DNA from: Oscillospiraceae bacterium
GTDB lineage: Bacteria > Bacillota > Clostridia > Oscillospirales > Oscillospiraceae
DNA: 64,000 nt
Reading direction: 5' to 3'
NCBI GenBank assembly: GCA_017428565.1
Contig: JAFRQP010000022.1
Location: forward strand, 1 to 64,000
Shown here: positions 1-7,673 of the stretch, in pieces
How the letters are laid out: each line of letters starts with the position of its first letter
Numbering within the stretch: the stretch's first letter is position 1
Made by a program: the position numbers and the translations under genes
The notes under the pieces: generated by a model
Seen by the model: the letters and a program-made list of their open reading frames with translations, nothing else
The model's database searches: none
What the model was told of the DNA's origin: nothing

Positions 1-129
<129 letters not shown>

Positions 130-143
130 GGATCCTTTGCCAT

Positions 144-200
144 CTTAAACATTTCTTAAAACAATACCCTCTTGGTTCTTAAAGACCGGGAGGGTATAAT
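144..200 (+). promoter_or_regulatory. SigmaA promoter with CTTAAA direct repeats for the response-regulator unit
   Basis: A -35 TTGGTT (172-177) and a perfect -10 TATAAT (195-200) are separated by 17 bases. CTTAAA occurs three times on the same face: 144-149, 155-160 (11 bases on) and 178-183 (23 bases on, in the spacer). Direct repeats at 11-base steps are typical of OmpR/PhoB-family operators, so autoregulation by the downstream regulator is plausible but inferred. Confidence 0.6.
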
Positions 201-224
201 GCACTTGAAAGCTGAGGGATGCAC

Positions 225-917
225 ATGAGCTACAACATTCTGATCTGCGACGACGAAAAGGATATCGTCTCCGCCCTGAAGATCTACCTGGAGGCCGAGG
301 GCTATCGGACCTTTGCCGCCGCCAACGGCAGGGAGGCCCTGGCGATCCTGGACCGGGAGGACATCCATCTGGTGCTGCTGGACATCATGATGCCTGTGAT
401 GGACGGGGTCAGCGCCCTGGCCAAGCTCCGGGAATTCTCCAACGTCCCGGTGATCCTGCTCACCGCCAAGAGCGAGGATACCGACAAGGTGCTGGGCCTC
501 AACGTGGGGGCGGACGATTACGTCACCAAGCCCTTCAATCCCGTGGAGCTGCAGGCCCGGGTCCGCTCCCAGCTCCGGCGCTATCTGCATCTGGGCGGCG
601 GCGCGGTGCGGGAGAGCGTGATCAGCATCGGCGCGGTCACCCTGGACGACGGCAGCAAGACCGTCTCTGTGGACGGGGAGCCGGTGAGCCTCACCCCCCG
701 GGAGTATGAGATCCTGAAGCTTTTGATGCAAAACCCCGGCCGGGTTTTTCACCCCCGGGATCTCTACCGCAAGGTCTGGAACGAGGAGCCCTACGGCGCC
801 GAGAGCACCGTGGCCGTCCACATCCGTCACCTGCGGGAAAAGCTGGAGATCGACCCCGCCAACCCCCGCTATATCAAGGCGGTCTGGGGCCAGGGGTACA
901 AGATCAGTGAAAAGTGA
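225..917 (+). CDS. OmpR/PhoB-family response regulator
   Basis: This is a 230-residue two-component regulator. The receiver domain (1-120) shows the acidic pocket CDDEKD near residues 8-13, the phospho-acceptor Asp53 in LLDIMMP and the switch lysine in YVTKPF. A winged-helix DNA-binding domain (about 130-230) contains LTPREYEILKLLMQNPGRVF and ends in RYIKAVWGQGYKI, both typical of the OmpR class. I prefer the ATG at 225 over the one at 219: GAGGG (214-218) is 6 bases from 225 but abuts 219. The partner kinase starts 146 bases downstream, followed by a solute-binding lipoprotein. The arrangement resembles VanRS/PhoBR-like envelope- or nutrient-sensing pairs; the signal is unknown. Confidence 0.9.
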   Translation: MSYNILICDDEKDIVSALKIYLEAEGYRTFAAANGREALAILDREDIHLVLLDIMMPVMDGVSALAKLREFSNVPVILLTAKSEDTDKVLGLNVGADDYVTKPFNPVELQARVRSQLRRYLHLGGGAVRESVISIGAVTLDDGSKTVSVDGEPVSLTPREYEILKLLMQNPGRVFHPRDLYRKVWNEEPYGAESTVAVHIRHLREKLEIDPANPRYIKAVWGQGYKISEK

Positions 918-938
918 AGCGTGAAAAGAGAAGAGAGA

Positions 939-1047
939 TTGTAGGGGCCGACGCCCTCGGCGGCCCGTAAACCGTAGGGCCGACCATTGGTCGGCCGCAT
1001 CGAGGGGCTGCGGTCCAATCGTAGGGGCGATTCACGAATCGCCCTCC
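939..1047. repeat. Three tandem GTAGGGGC palindromic repeats between regulator and kinase
   Basis: Three related dyads follow one another: 939-967 (GTAGGGGCCGAC then GTCGGC-like arm and GGCCCG), 974-998 (GTAGGGCCGACC / GGTCGGCC) and 1018-1047 (GTAGGGGCGATTC / GAATCGCCC). Each begins with GTAGGG and then folds on itself. They end directly before the kinase ribosome-binding site AAGGAGG (1048-1054). Confidence 0.7.
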
Positions 1048-1063
1048 AAGGAGGTATATCGCT

Positions 1064-3103
1064 ATGAAAAAACTATACGGCAGCTTTGCGGCCAAGCTGA
1101 TCGCGGTGATCCTGCTCTGCGTGCTGGCGCTGGGCTTTACGCTGTCATTCATCGGCACGGTCCAGGTGTATGGTGGGAACGTCTTCAGCTCCGGCTATCA
1201 GAGCTTTCTCTACCGGATGGTCGGCAACAAGGCGGAGGGGATGATCAACGAGATCGGCTGGTCGATCACCCGCGGCACGAAGCCGGAGAACGCCTCCCAT
1301 TACAGCGGCCTGCAGATCCGGGTCCTGGACGGCAGGGGGCAGGAGCTGTACTCCGACTTTGAAGGGGCTGAGATCATCCTGGAGATCACCAGAAGCTTCA
1401 GCCCGGATTACAGCCTCTATTCCGTCGGGGAAAACGAGTACGAGTTTTCCGACGGTGAGACGACGGTCGCTCCCCGCCCGACGTTTGCTCCCGCCACACC
1501 GACGCCCTCTGCCGCTTCCGATATGCCCGCGACGGAAGAGCCGGAGGAGACGGAAGAGGTGTGGGTCGTAAGCCTCCTGCCGAGCGGAGAAACGCAGCAG
1601 TTTCCCAGCGAAGGCGAGGCGAGAGACTGGCTCCGGCAGCATGAGATCACCGTGACGGGTTATGTGCTTGCCGAGCAGCCGGAGCAGAGCGCGTTTGAAA
1701 CGCAGATCTACCAGGCGCAGCTCCTCTATTCCTGGCGCCATGACTTCCTCTGGTGCGCCATCCTGTGCTTCCTGCTGGGGATCCTGGTCTTCATCTTCCT
1801 GCTCTGCGCCGCCGGCCACCGAAAGGGGACGGAGAAGATCGTGCCCTCCTATGTGGAAAAGATCCCCTTTGATGTGTTCACCCTTCTGATCATCGCCGCC
1901 ATTGCCATTTTCATGACGCCGATCTTGGCGGGCTTTGACTGGCCGGAGATCCTGTTCGCCCTGATCCCCTGCATCCTGCTCATCGGGCTGAGCTTCCTGC
2001 TCTGGTGCCTGAGCTTTGCCGTGCGGGTGAAGCTGGGAACGCTGTGGAGCGGCTGTCTGCTTGTCCGTTTCTTCCGCTGGCTCCGGCGGGGCGTCACGGC
2101 CGTCTTCCGCAATCTGCCCATCCTCTGGAAATGGGGGCTGGGCCTGGCCGCGGCGGCTTTCATCGATCTCATCTTCCGCATGAACGCGGTCTGGTCCCAA
2201 AACCGCACCGCTTTCTTCTGGCTTCTCTTCTGGCTGCTGATTGCGGGCGTCACCCTCTACGCGGTGCTGGCCTTCCGCCGCTTGCGCCTGGGCGCGAAAG
2301 AGATCGCTTCCGGCAACATGAATTATTCCATTGACGAGAAGAACCTGGTTCTGGACTTCAATGACCACGCCCACGACCTGAACCACATCCGGGACGGGCT
2401 GAACGAGGCCGTGGAGCAGCGCATGAAGTCCGAGCGCTTCCGCACGGAGCTGATCACTAACGTCTCCCACGACATCAAGACGCCGCTGACCTCCATCGTA
2501 AACTATGTGGACCTGCTGCAGAAGGAGGAGCCCAAGACGGAGAAGCAGCAGGAGTATCTGGAGGTCCTGTCCCGCCAGTCGGCAAAGCTCAAAAAGCTCA
2601 TCGAGGATCTGATCGAGGCGTCCAAGGCCTCCACCGGCAATCTCTCCGTGGATCTGCAGCCCTGCGACCTTTCGATCCTGCTGGATCAGACCGCGGGGGA
2701 GTACGGCGAGAAGCTGGAAAACGCGGGCCTGGAGCTGGTTCTGCAGAAGCCCGAGACGCCGGTAACGGTGCAGGCCGACGGGCGGCATCTCTGGCGGGTC
2801 TTCGACAACCTGCTGAACAATATCGTGAAGTACGCCATGCCCGGTACCCGGGTGTATCTCAGCCTGCAGGAGCAGGCGGGGGAGGCCCGCGTGACCTTCC
2901 GCAACATCTCCCGGGAGCCGCTGAATCTCAGCGCCCAGGAGCTGACCGAGCGCTTTGTGCAGGGGGACGCCTCCCGGCACAGCGACGGCAACGGTCTTGG
3001 CCTTGCCATCGCCATGAGCCTGATGAAGCTGCAGAAGGGCGACCTGGAAATCGAGGTGGACGGGGATCTCTTCAAGGTCAGCCTCCGCTTCCCGAAAGGA
3101 TGA
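1064..3103 (+). CDS. Membrane sensor histidine kinase
   Basis: A 679-residue kinase paired with the upstream regulator. One membrane helix lies near residues 8-30. An extracytoplasmic region of about 190 residues follows and includes a Pro/Thr-rich linker (APRPTFAPATPTPS). At least four more hydrophobic segments lie between about 225 and 415, an unusually large membrane sensor. The HisKA box FRTELITNVSHDIKTPLT carries the phospho-accepting His469, followed by the ATPase domain with an N-box (DNLLNNIVKYA) and a G-box (GNGLGLAIAMSL). The start is supported by AAGGAGG ten bases upstream. Its stop overlaps the next reading frame, so kinase and lipoprotein are probably co-translated. The polytopic sensor resembles BceS/VanS-like kinases only loosely; the ligand is unknown. 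Confidence 0.9.
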   Translation: MKKLYGSFAAKLIAVILLCVLALGFTLSFIGTVQVYGGNVFSSGYQSFLYRMVGNKAEGMINEIGWSITRGTKPENASHYSGLQIRVLDGRGQELYSDFEGAEIILEITRSFSPDYSLYSVGENEYEFSDGETTVAPRPTFAPATPTPSAASDMPATEEPEETEEVWVVSLLPSGETQQFPSEGEARDWLRQHEITVTGYVLAEQPEQSAFETQIYQAQLLYSWRHDFLWCAILCFLLGILVFIFLLCAAGHRKGTEKIVPSYVEKIPFDVFTLLIIAAIAIFMTPILAGFDWPEILFALIPCILLIGLSFLLWCLSFAVRVKLGTLWSGCLLVRFFRWLRRGVTAVFRNLPILWKWGLGLAAAAFIDLIFRMNAVWSQNRTAFFWLLFWLLIAGVTLYAVLAFRRLRLGAKEIASGNMNYSIDEKNLVLDFNDHAHDLNHIRDGLNEAVEQRMKSERFRTELITNVSHDIKTPLTSIVNYVDLLQKEEPKTEKQQEYLEVLSRQSAKLKKLIEDLIEASKASTGNLSVDLQPCDLSILLDQTAGEYGEKLENAGLELVLQKPETPVTVQADGRHLWRVFDNLLNNIVKYAMPGTRVYLSLQEQAGEARVTFRNISREPLNLSAQELTERFVQGDASRHSDGNGLGLAIAMSLMKLQKGDLEIEVDGDLFKVSLRFPKG

Positions 3104-3108
3104 GAAAA

Positions 3109-5496
3109 ATGGAGAAAACGAACAAGCTGAAATTCCTGCCGGTGCTGTTTCTGATGTGTCTTTCGCTCTGCCTTTTGGCCGGCTGCGGCACGGAGGCCCG
3201 GGAGACGGAGCAGGAGTCGGAGCTGGTCTATACGGCGGAGTTTCACAAGATCCCCCTGAACGGGGATCGGGACCTGCAGCCCCTCTGCTTCACGGAGGAG
3301 GGCTTCTATGCCGCAAGCGAAGAGCGGCTCGCCGTGGGGCAGATCCCCGAGGGGGAGACGCCGGCGTATGAGGGGCAATACGACAGCTTTGGCCAGAGGC
3401 TGTTTTTCGTCAGCCGGGACGGAGAGCTTCGGCCCCTGGACTTCACGCTGGAAGCCCCTGCGAAGCAGGACGAGCGCAAGAATTATGCATGCGGCGCGAA
3501 TATCGAGATCCTGTTCCCCCGGGAGGACGGACGGCTCGCTCTGGTGGAGCAGTATTACGAATCCTGGTGGGACGGCCCGGAGGGAATGCAGCAGAACGAC
3601 CCCGCGTATTATGATTATTATCAGATGGAGAACAGCTGCCGGCTCAGCTTCCTGGACGGGAGCGGCGCGGTCCTCTCCTCCGCTCCCCTGGACTGGGAAA
3701 CGGGACCGGACAGCCCGTGGATCGACTGGCGCAGCGGCGTCATGGACTCCTCCGACCGCCTGGTGGTCCCGTCGAATGAGACGGCCTTCGTGTTCTCTGC
3801 CGACGGCGCGCTGCTGCGGCAGGTGGAGCTGAACGGCTGGGCAAGTCAGGCGCTGCTGCTGCCGGACGGCCGGGTGGGGATCGCCTGCGCGGAGGGCGCG
3901 GGATTTCGGATCGCGGTGCTGGATCCGGACAGGGGAGAGCTCGGCGAGAGCTTCCCTATGCAGAACTGGCCGGAGCGCTGCTACACCGGCGCCGGGGACT
4001 ACGCCTTCTTTTACACAAGCGGAACGAAGCTCTACGGCTACCGTCCGGCCGAGAGGCGGGAGGAGCTGATCCTGGACCTTCTGGACTGCGATCTTGGCAC
4101 GGAGGGGCTGCTTTGGCTCCGCGCAAAAGAGGATGGCGGCTTTTTGTGCTACTGCGCAGAGCAGCAGGAGCTTGACCAAGTAGAGATCAAAAGAACGGAG
4201 CGCTCCGCGCTGCAGGAAAAGCGCGTGCTGACCCTGGGGACCTTCTCGCCGGACGAAGTGAGCCCGCTGGTGCTCCGCTTCAACCGCAGGCATCCGGACG
4301 TCCGGATTCAGATCCTGGATTATTCCGAATATCTGTCCGGGTCTTCCGTGGAAGAGATCCTGGGAGGGATGAGCCGGCTCAACGTGCAGATCATGAGCGG
4401 AGACATGCCGGATCTGCTGGTGCTGCAGGGGCTGCCCTATGAGCAGCTTGCGGCCAAGGGACTGCTGGAGGACCTGTACCCCTATCTGGACAAGGATCCG
4501 GTTTTGCAGAGAGAGGATTTTCTGCCCAGCGTCCTGAAAGCCATGGAGATGAACGGAAAGCTGTACCAGATCGCGCCCGGTTTTTCGGTCTATACCCTGC
4601 TCGGCGCCCCGACTGTGGTCGGCACCGAACCAGGCTGGACCATCCGGGAGCTGGAGGCGGCGGCCGACGCCATGCCCGAGGGCTGCTCGATCCTGGGCCC
4701 AACCAGCACGCGGGACCTGGTGCTGCTGCAGATGCTGTATACGGGCATGAACGACTATGTGAACTGGCAGGAGGGCAGCTGTGACTTCGACAACGAAGAT
4801 TTCTGCGAGCTGCTTCGCTTCTGCGCCCAATTCCCGGCCGAGTTGGATCCGAACGGGGAATACGGCTCGGAGCTGATCCGGGTTGCGGCGGGCGAACAGA
4901 TGCTGATGGAAAGCGTCGTCGGCAGCCTGGAGGATCTGGGCTACTGCGACCAGTTTTTCGGCGGCGCCTGCACCTATATCGGCTTCCCCTGCCGCAGCGG
5001 CTGCGGCAGCTATCTGCAGCTGAGAAACTGCCTGGGGATGAGCGCCGCCTGCTCCGACAAGGAGGCCGGCTGGGAATTCCTGCGCATGTTCCTGGAGGAA
5101 GAGTACCAGAGCGATCAATACGGCCTTCCCCTGCGCTGCGACGTGTTCCAGGCGCAGCTGGAGGACGCCATGCGCATCAATTACATGCAGGATGAAAACG
5201 GCCGGTACCTTCTGGATGAAAACGGCCAGCGCATCCCCCTCTCCCGCGGCGGCATGGGCATGGCCGACGAGAGCGGCGGAAGCATCAGCTTTGAATACTA
5301 CGGGCTTACCCGGGAGCAGGCGGATCGTTTTCTGGCGCTGCTGGAGATCGTTGAGGCCATGCCCGGAAGCAGCACCGAGATTTTTCAGATCGTGAACGAC
5401 GAGGCCGCCGCCTTTTTTGCCGGCGAACGCAGCGCAGAGGATACCGCAAAGGTGATCCAGACCAGAGTCAGCCTGTATCTCAGCGAACAGGGCTGA
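3109..5496 (+). CDS. Lipoprotein with C-terminal extracellular solute-binding domain
   Basis: A 795-residue exported lipoprotein. The signal peptide ends in the lipobox LLAGC with Cys26. Residues about 30-360 form a Trp/Tyr/Asp-rich region that may be a beta-propeller-like domain. From about residue 370 (LTLGTFSPDEVSPLVLRF) the sequence resembles family-1 sugar-type ABC binding proteins (PDLLVLQGLPYEQLAAKGLL, GFSVYTLLGAPTVVG). The ATG at 3109 is preferred over 3100 because AAAGGA (3095-3100) is 8 bases away. No ABC permease lies nearby and the gene is coupled to a kinase gene. A sensory accessory role, binding a ligand and presenting it to the kinase, is therefore more likely than transport; this is inference. 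Confidence 0.8.
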   Translation: MEKTNKLKFLPVLFLMCLSLCLLAGCGTEARETEQESELVYTAEFHKIPLNGDRDLQPLCFTEEGFYAASEERLAVGQIPEGETPAYEGQYDSFGQRLFFVSRDGELRPLDFTLEAPAKQDERKNYACGANIEILFPREDGRLALVEQYYESWWDGPEGMQQNDPAYYDYYQMENSCRLSFLDGSGAVLSSAPLDWETGPDSPWIDWRSGVMDSSDRLVVPSNETAFVFSADGALLRQVELNGWASQALLLPDGRVGIACAEGAGFRIAVLDPDRGELGESFPMQNWPERCYTGAGDYAFFYTSGTKLYGYRPAERREELILDLLDCDLGTEGLLWLRAKEDGGFLCYCAEQQELDQVEIKRTERSALQEKRVLTLGTFSPDEVSPLVLRFNRRHPDVRIQILDYSEYLSGSSVEEILGGMSRLNVQIMSGDMPDLLVLQGLPYEQLAAKGLLEDLYPYLDKDPVLQREDFLPSVLKAMEMNGKLYQIAPGFSVYTLLGAPTVVGTEPGWTIRELEAAADAMPEGCSILGPTSTRDLVLLQMLYTGMNDYVNWQEGSCDFDNEDFCELLRFCAQFPAELDPNGEYGSELIRVAAGEQMLMESVVGSLEDLGYCDQFFGGACTYIGFPCRSGCGSYLQLRNCLGMSAACSDKEAGWEFLRMFLEEEYQSDQYGLPLRCDVFQAQLEDAMRINYMQDENGRYLLDENGQRIPLSRGGMGMADESGGSISFEYYGLTREQADRFLALLEIVEAMPGSSTEIFQIVNDEAAAFFAGERSAEDTAKVIQTRVSLYLSEQG

Positions 5497-5511
5497 TCGA
5501 AACAGAAAAAC

Positions 5512-5541
5512 ACCGGGCGACCGAATGGCCGCCCGGTTTAC
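5512..5541. terminator. Bidirectional terminator between convergent genes
   Basis: An 8-base-pair stem, ACCGGGCG (5512-5519) with CGCCCGGT (5530-5537), is followed by TT and preceded by GAAAAACA. It can end transcription of both the lipoprotein unit and the minus-strand deacetylase unit. Confidence 0.75.
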
Positions 5542-5547
5542 ATGTTT

Positions 5548-6618
5548 TCATGGGAAACGCGCCGCGAATTCCTCCGGCGTCGTGCTGCGGTAGATCCCGA
5601 TGCGGTGGATCAGCAGGGGATCGTCCCCGGTGACATAGACCGGGCCGCCCATTTTGACGCCGAAGCGGTAGTCTCCCCGGCAGATCTCCAGCGTCTCCTC
5701 GTTCTGCCGCCCCCGGGGATAGGCGATGACATAGGGCTCCCGGTTGGTCAGCTTCAGCAGCTCCACCTTGCTCCAGCAGAGCTCCTCCACCTGCCGCTCC
5801 CGGTCCAGCGTGTCCAGATCCGGATGGTAGCGGCTGTGGCATTGGATGGAGACCAGGCCGGAGGCCTGCATTTCCAAAAGCTGCTCCCGGTTCAGATTGT
5901 GGGGATTGTCCAGATAGCCGCTTACGATAAAGAGGGTGGCCTTCATCCGGTATTTTTGCAGCAGGGGGAAGAGCTCGGTGTAGTTGTCCAGATAGCCGTC
6001 GTCAAAGGTCAGCAGGATCGGCTTTTCGATCCGGTCCACGTGCTTGAGATCCTCAAACCAGATGGGCGTGTAGCCCCGCTCCCGCAGCAGCGCCAGCTGC
6101 CCGTCCAGCGCCTCCGTGCCGACTGCCAGCTCCGCGCCGTGGCGCAGATCATCCCCCACGCCGTGATACATCAGCACCGGCACGGAATAGCCCGCCGGCA
6201 CCTGCCATTCGCCCGCCGCGGAGCTGCACCAGAGCCGGGCCTCGCCGTCCTCCCGATACAGAGAGATCCCGTGGGCGGCGCAGAAGTCCTCGATGCAGAG
6301 ATAGTCCCGCCCCGCCCGGGGGATCGGGTCGCAGGAAAGGCTTTCTCCCGCCCAGAAATCCTTGTCCAGCGCGTCCAGGAATTCCGCCGCGACCGCGTAA
6401 TGCCGGGTCCCGTCCGCTGCGCCGAAGCCGGGAGAGGCGAGCAGCTTGCCGTCCACATAAACGTCCAGCTCCTGCCCGGCGGGGAGAGACGCCTCCGCAT
6501 CTTCCGCGGTCGAGAGGATGGCCCGCAGCATGCCCCCGTCCCCGGGGGAAAGGAACGCAAAAAAGGCAGAAAGAGAGAGCAGGAGAAGGAGGGAACGCCA
6601 ATTCGGTCCCGTTTCCAT
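5548..6618 (-). CDS. Membrane-anchored polysaccharide deacetylase (NodB family)
   Basis: A 356-residue protein with an N-terminal hydrophobic anchor or signal (LLLLLSLSAFFAFLSPG). An uncharacterised region of about 110 residues that resembles a small binding module follows, then a NodB deacetylase domain. The motifs visible are VLMYHGV, TFDDGY (catalytic Asp and metal Asp), the metal His pair in HSRYHPDL and YPRGRQ. Family members remove N- or O-acetyl groups from peptidoglycan or extracellular polysaccharide outside the membrane. I chose the Met at 6618 because GGAGG lies just upstream and the signal peptide then starts directly; a longer frame to 6702 overlaps the cupin gene. The gene is last in the minus-strand group LUD-cupin-deacetylase. 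Confidence 0.88.
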   Translation of the reverse strand: METGPNWRSLLLLLSLSAFFAFLSPGDGGMLRAILSTAEDAEASLPAGQELDVYVDGKLLASPGFGAADGTRHYAVAAEFLDALDKDFWAGESLSCDPIPRAGRDYLCIEDFCAAHGISLYREDGEARLWCSSAAGEWQVPAGYSVPVLMYHGVGDDLRHGAELAVGTEALDGQLALLRERGYTPIWFEDLKHVDRIEKPILLTFDDGYLDNYTELFPLLQKYRMKATLFIVSGYLDNPHNLNREQLLEMQASGLVSIQCHSRYHPDLDTLDRERQVEELCWSKVELLKLTNREPYVIAYPRGRQNEETLEICRGDYRFGVKMGGPVYVTGDDPLLIHRIGIYRSTTPEEFAARFP

Positions 6619-6650
6619 TCTCCCGCCCCCTCCTGCGCTCCCCGCGGAGC

Positions 6651-6998
6651 TTATGTATAGAGGATCAGGGCGATGGTTTCCAGCGGCTCGTCGCTGATGC
6701 ATTTGAGGGAGTGGCCCTCTCCGTCGTGCACGATGGTCACGTCTCCGGCGGAGACCTCCCGCAGCACCCCGTTGTCGCTGTAGAGGCCGATGCCCTTCAG
6801 GATCAGGTAGACCTCCATGTCGCCGTGGTGCACGTGCCAGGCGATCTCCGTGCCTTTCTCCAGCACCGTATGGGAGAAAACGCGGCCCTTCCCCAGCATT
6901 TCGTCCGGCCCGTTCAGGATGCGGTGGAACAGCACCTCGCCCTCGCCGCCGAACATCTTCTTTTTCTCGTGGATGCGCTCGTCATATCGTCTGATCAT
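6651..6998 (-). CDS. Small cupin-domain protein
   Basis: A 115-residue single-domain cupin. The metal-binding motif 1 is visible as WHVHHGDMEVYLILKG and motif 2 as the GDVTIVHDGEGHSLKC region, giving His ligands for a divalent metal. Proteins of this kind are used as small isomerases or dioxygenases, or as sensors; the substrate cannot be told from the sequence. It lies 12 bases downstream of the LUD-domain gene and 32 bases upstream of the deacetylase start, so the three are probably one transcript. Confidence 0.8.
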   Translation of the reverse strand: MIRRYDERIHEKKKMFGGEGEVLFHRILNGPDEMLGKGRVFSHTVLEKGTEIAWHVHHGDMEVYLILKGIGLYSDNGVLREVSAGDVTIVHDGEGHSLKCISDEPLETIALILYT

Positions 6999-7010
6999 GA
7001 TTCGTCCTCC

Positions 7011-7601
7011 TTACATTCCCAGTTCTTCATCGATGAGGATCACTTCGGCCTCCATGTCCATCATGGGGGCCCAGAGCACCAGCAGCGCCCGGCAGATCCG
7101 GTCCGCGCTGCGGCAGTCGTGGCATTTGCCGTCGACCTGGCAGGGCTGCTTGCCGGCGAAGCGTTTGCAGTTTTCCACCGCGGCCACGTTCCTGGCCCGC
7201 TCCAGGGCAGAGGAAAAGTCCGGGCAGAGCTTGTTGATCCCGGCCACGACGTAGAGCTTCTTGCTGCCGAAGACCTGGCCCGCCAGGCGGTTGCCCCGCC
7301 CGTCGATGTTCAGGATCTCGCCGTCCTCGGTCATGGCGTTGGCGCCGGTGATATAGACCGCTGCGGCGTTGGCCTTCTTCAGCGTCTCCGGCCCGGGGAC
7401 GCGCCAGTGCCAGAACACGGTGTTCTGCTCGCTCAGCTTCTCGTACAGCCCCAGCTGGTCCGCGGTCTTGCTGCCGCCGATGCCCACCGTGGTGTTGCGG
7501 ATCTGCCCGCACAGATAGGCGGCGGCCTCTTCTCCCGCGGCGAAGTGCTGCACGGAAAAGCCGCGGAGCTTGAAATTGTGGATGGCTTTCTCAATGTCCA
7601 A
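7011..7601 (-). CDS. LUD-domain protein (LutC/DUF162 family)
   Basis: A 196-residue protein with the lactate-utilisation (LUD) fold: VGIGGSKTADQLGLYEKL near residue 40, AAAVYITGANAMTEDGEI near 80, and a C-terminal region with several cysteines (CQVDGKCHDCRSADRIC). Relatives are LutC subunits of lactate oxidation complexes or stand-alone proteins. No lutA or lutB is present here, so a lactate role is unproven. The cysteine-rich tail could bind metal or an Fe-S cluster. It has its own promoter and a GGAGGGAT ribosome site, and it begins the LUD-cupin-deacetylase group. Confidence 0.8.
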   Translation of the reverse strand: MDIEKAIHNFKLRGFSVQHFAAGEEAAAYLCGQIRNTTVGIGGSKTADQLGLYEKLSEQNTVFWHWRVPGPETLKKANAAAVYITGANAMTEDGEILNIDGRGNRLAGQVFGSKKLYVVAGINKLCPDFSSALERARNVAAVENCKRFAGKQPCQVDGKCHDCRSADRICRALLVLWAPMMDMEAEVILIDEELGM

Positions 7602-7611
7602 ATGGATCCCT

Positions 7612-7660
7612 CCCGGCTTGATGGTGCTTTTATTGTACTATCAAGCCGGGCTTTTTGCAA
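7612..7660 (-). promoter_or_regulatory. Promoter of the LUD unit overlapped by an 11-base inverted repeat
   Basis: Reading the minus strand, TTGCAA (7660-7655) and TACAAT (7637-7632) are 17 bases apart, giving transcription start near 7625. The arms CCCGGCTTGAT (7612-7622) and ATCAAGCCGGG (7640-7650) are perfect inverted repeats flanking the -10 and the start site. That placement suits a dimeric repressor. On the plus strand the same hairpin is followed by CTTTTT and could alternatively terminate plus-strand transcription. Confidence 0.55.
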
Positions 7661-7673
7661 CGGATTTTCCACA

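Noticed and set aside
1145..5118. Long minus-strand open frames of 611 and 810 codons opposite the kinase and lipoprotein genes
   Set aside because: They are rich in Gly, Leu, Gln, His and Pro with no family motifs, and are mirror products of GC-rich codon use opposite clear genes.
7612..7656. Plus-strand intrinsic terminator
   Set aside because: The hairpin and T-run fit, but no plus-strand gene precedes it, and the same bases form a good minus-strand promoter with an operator-like dyad.
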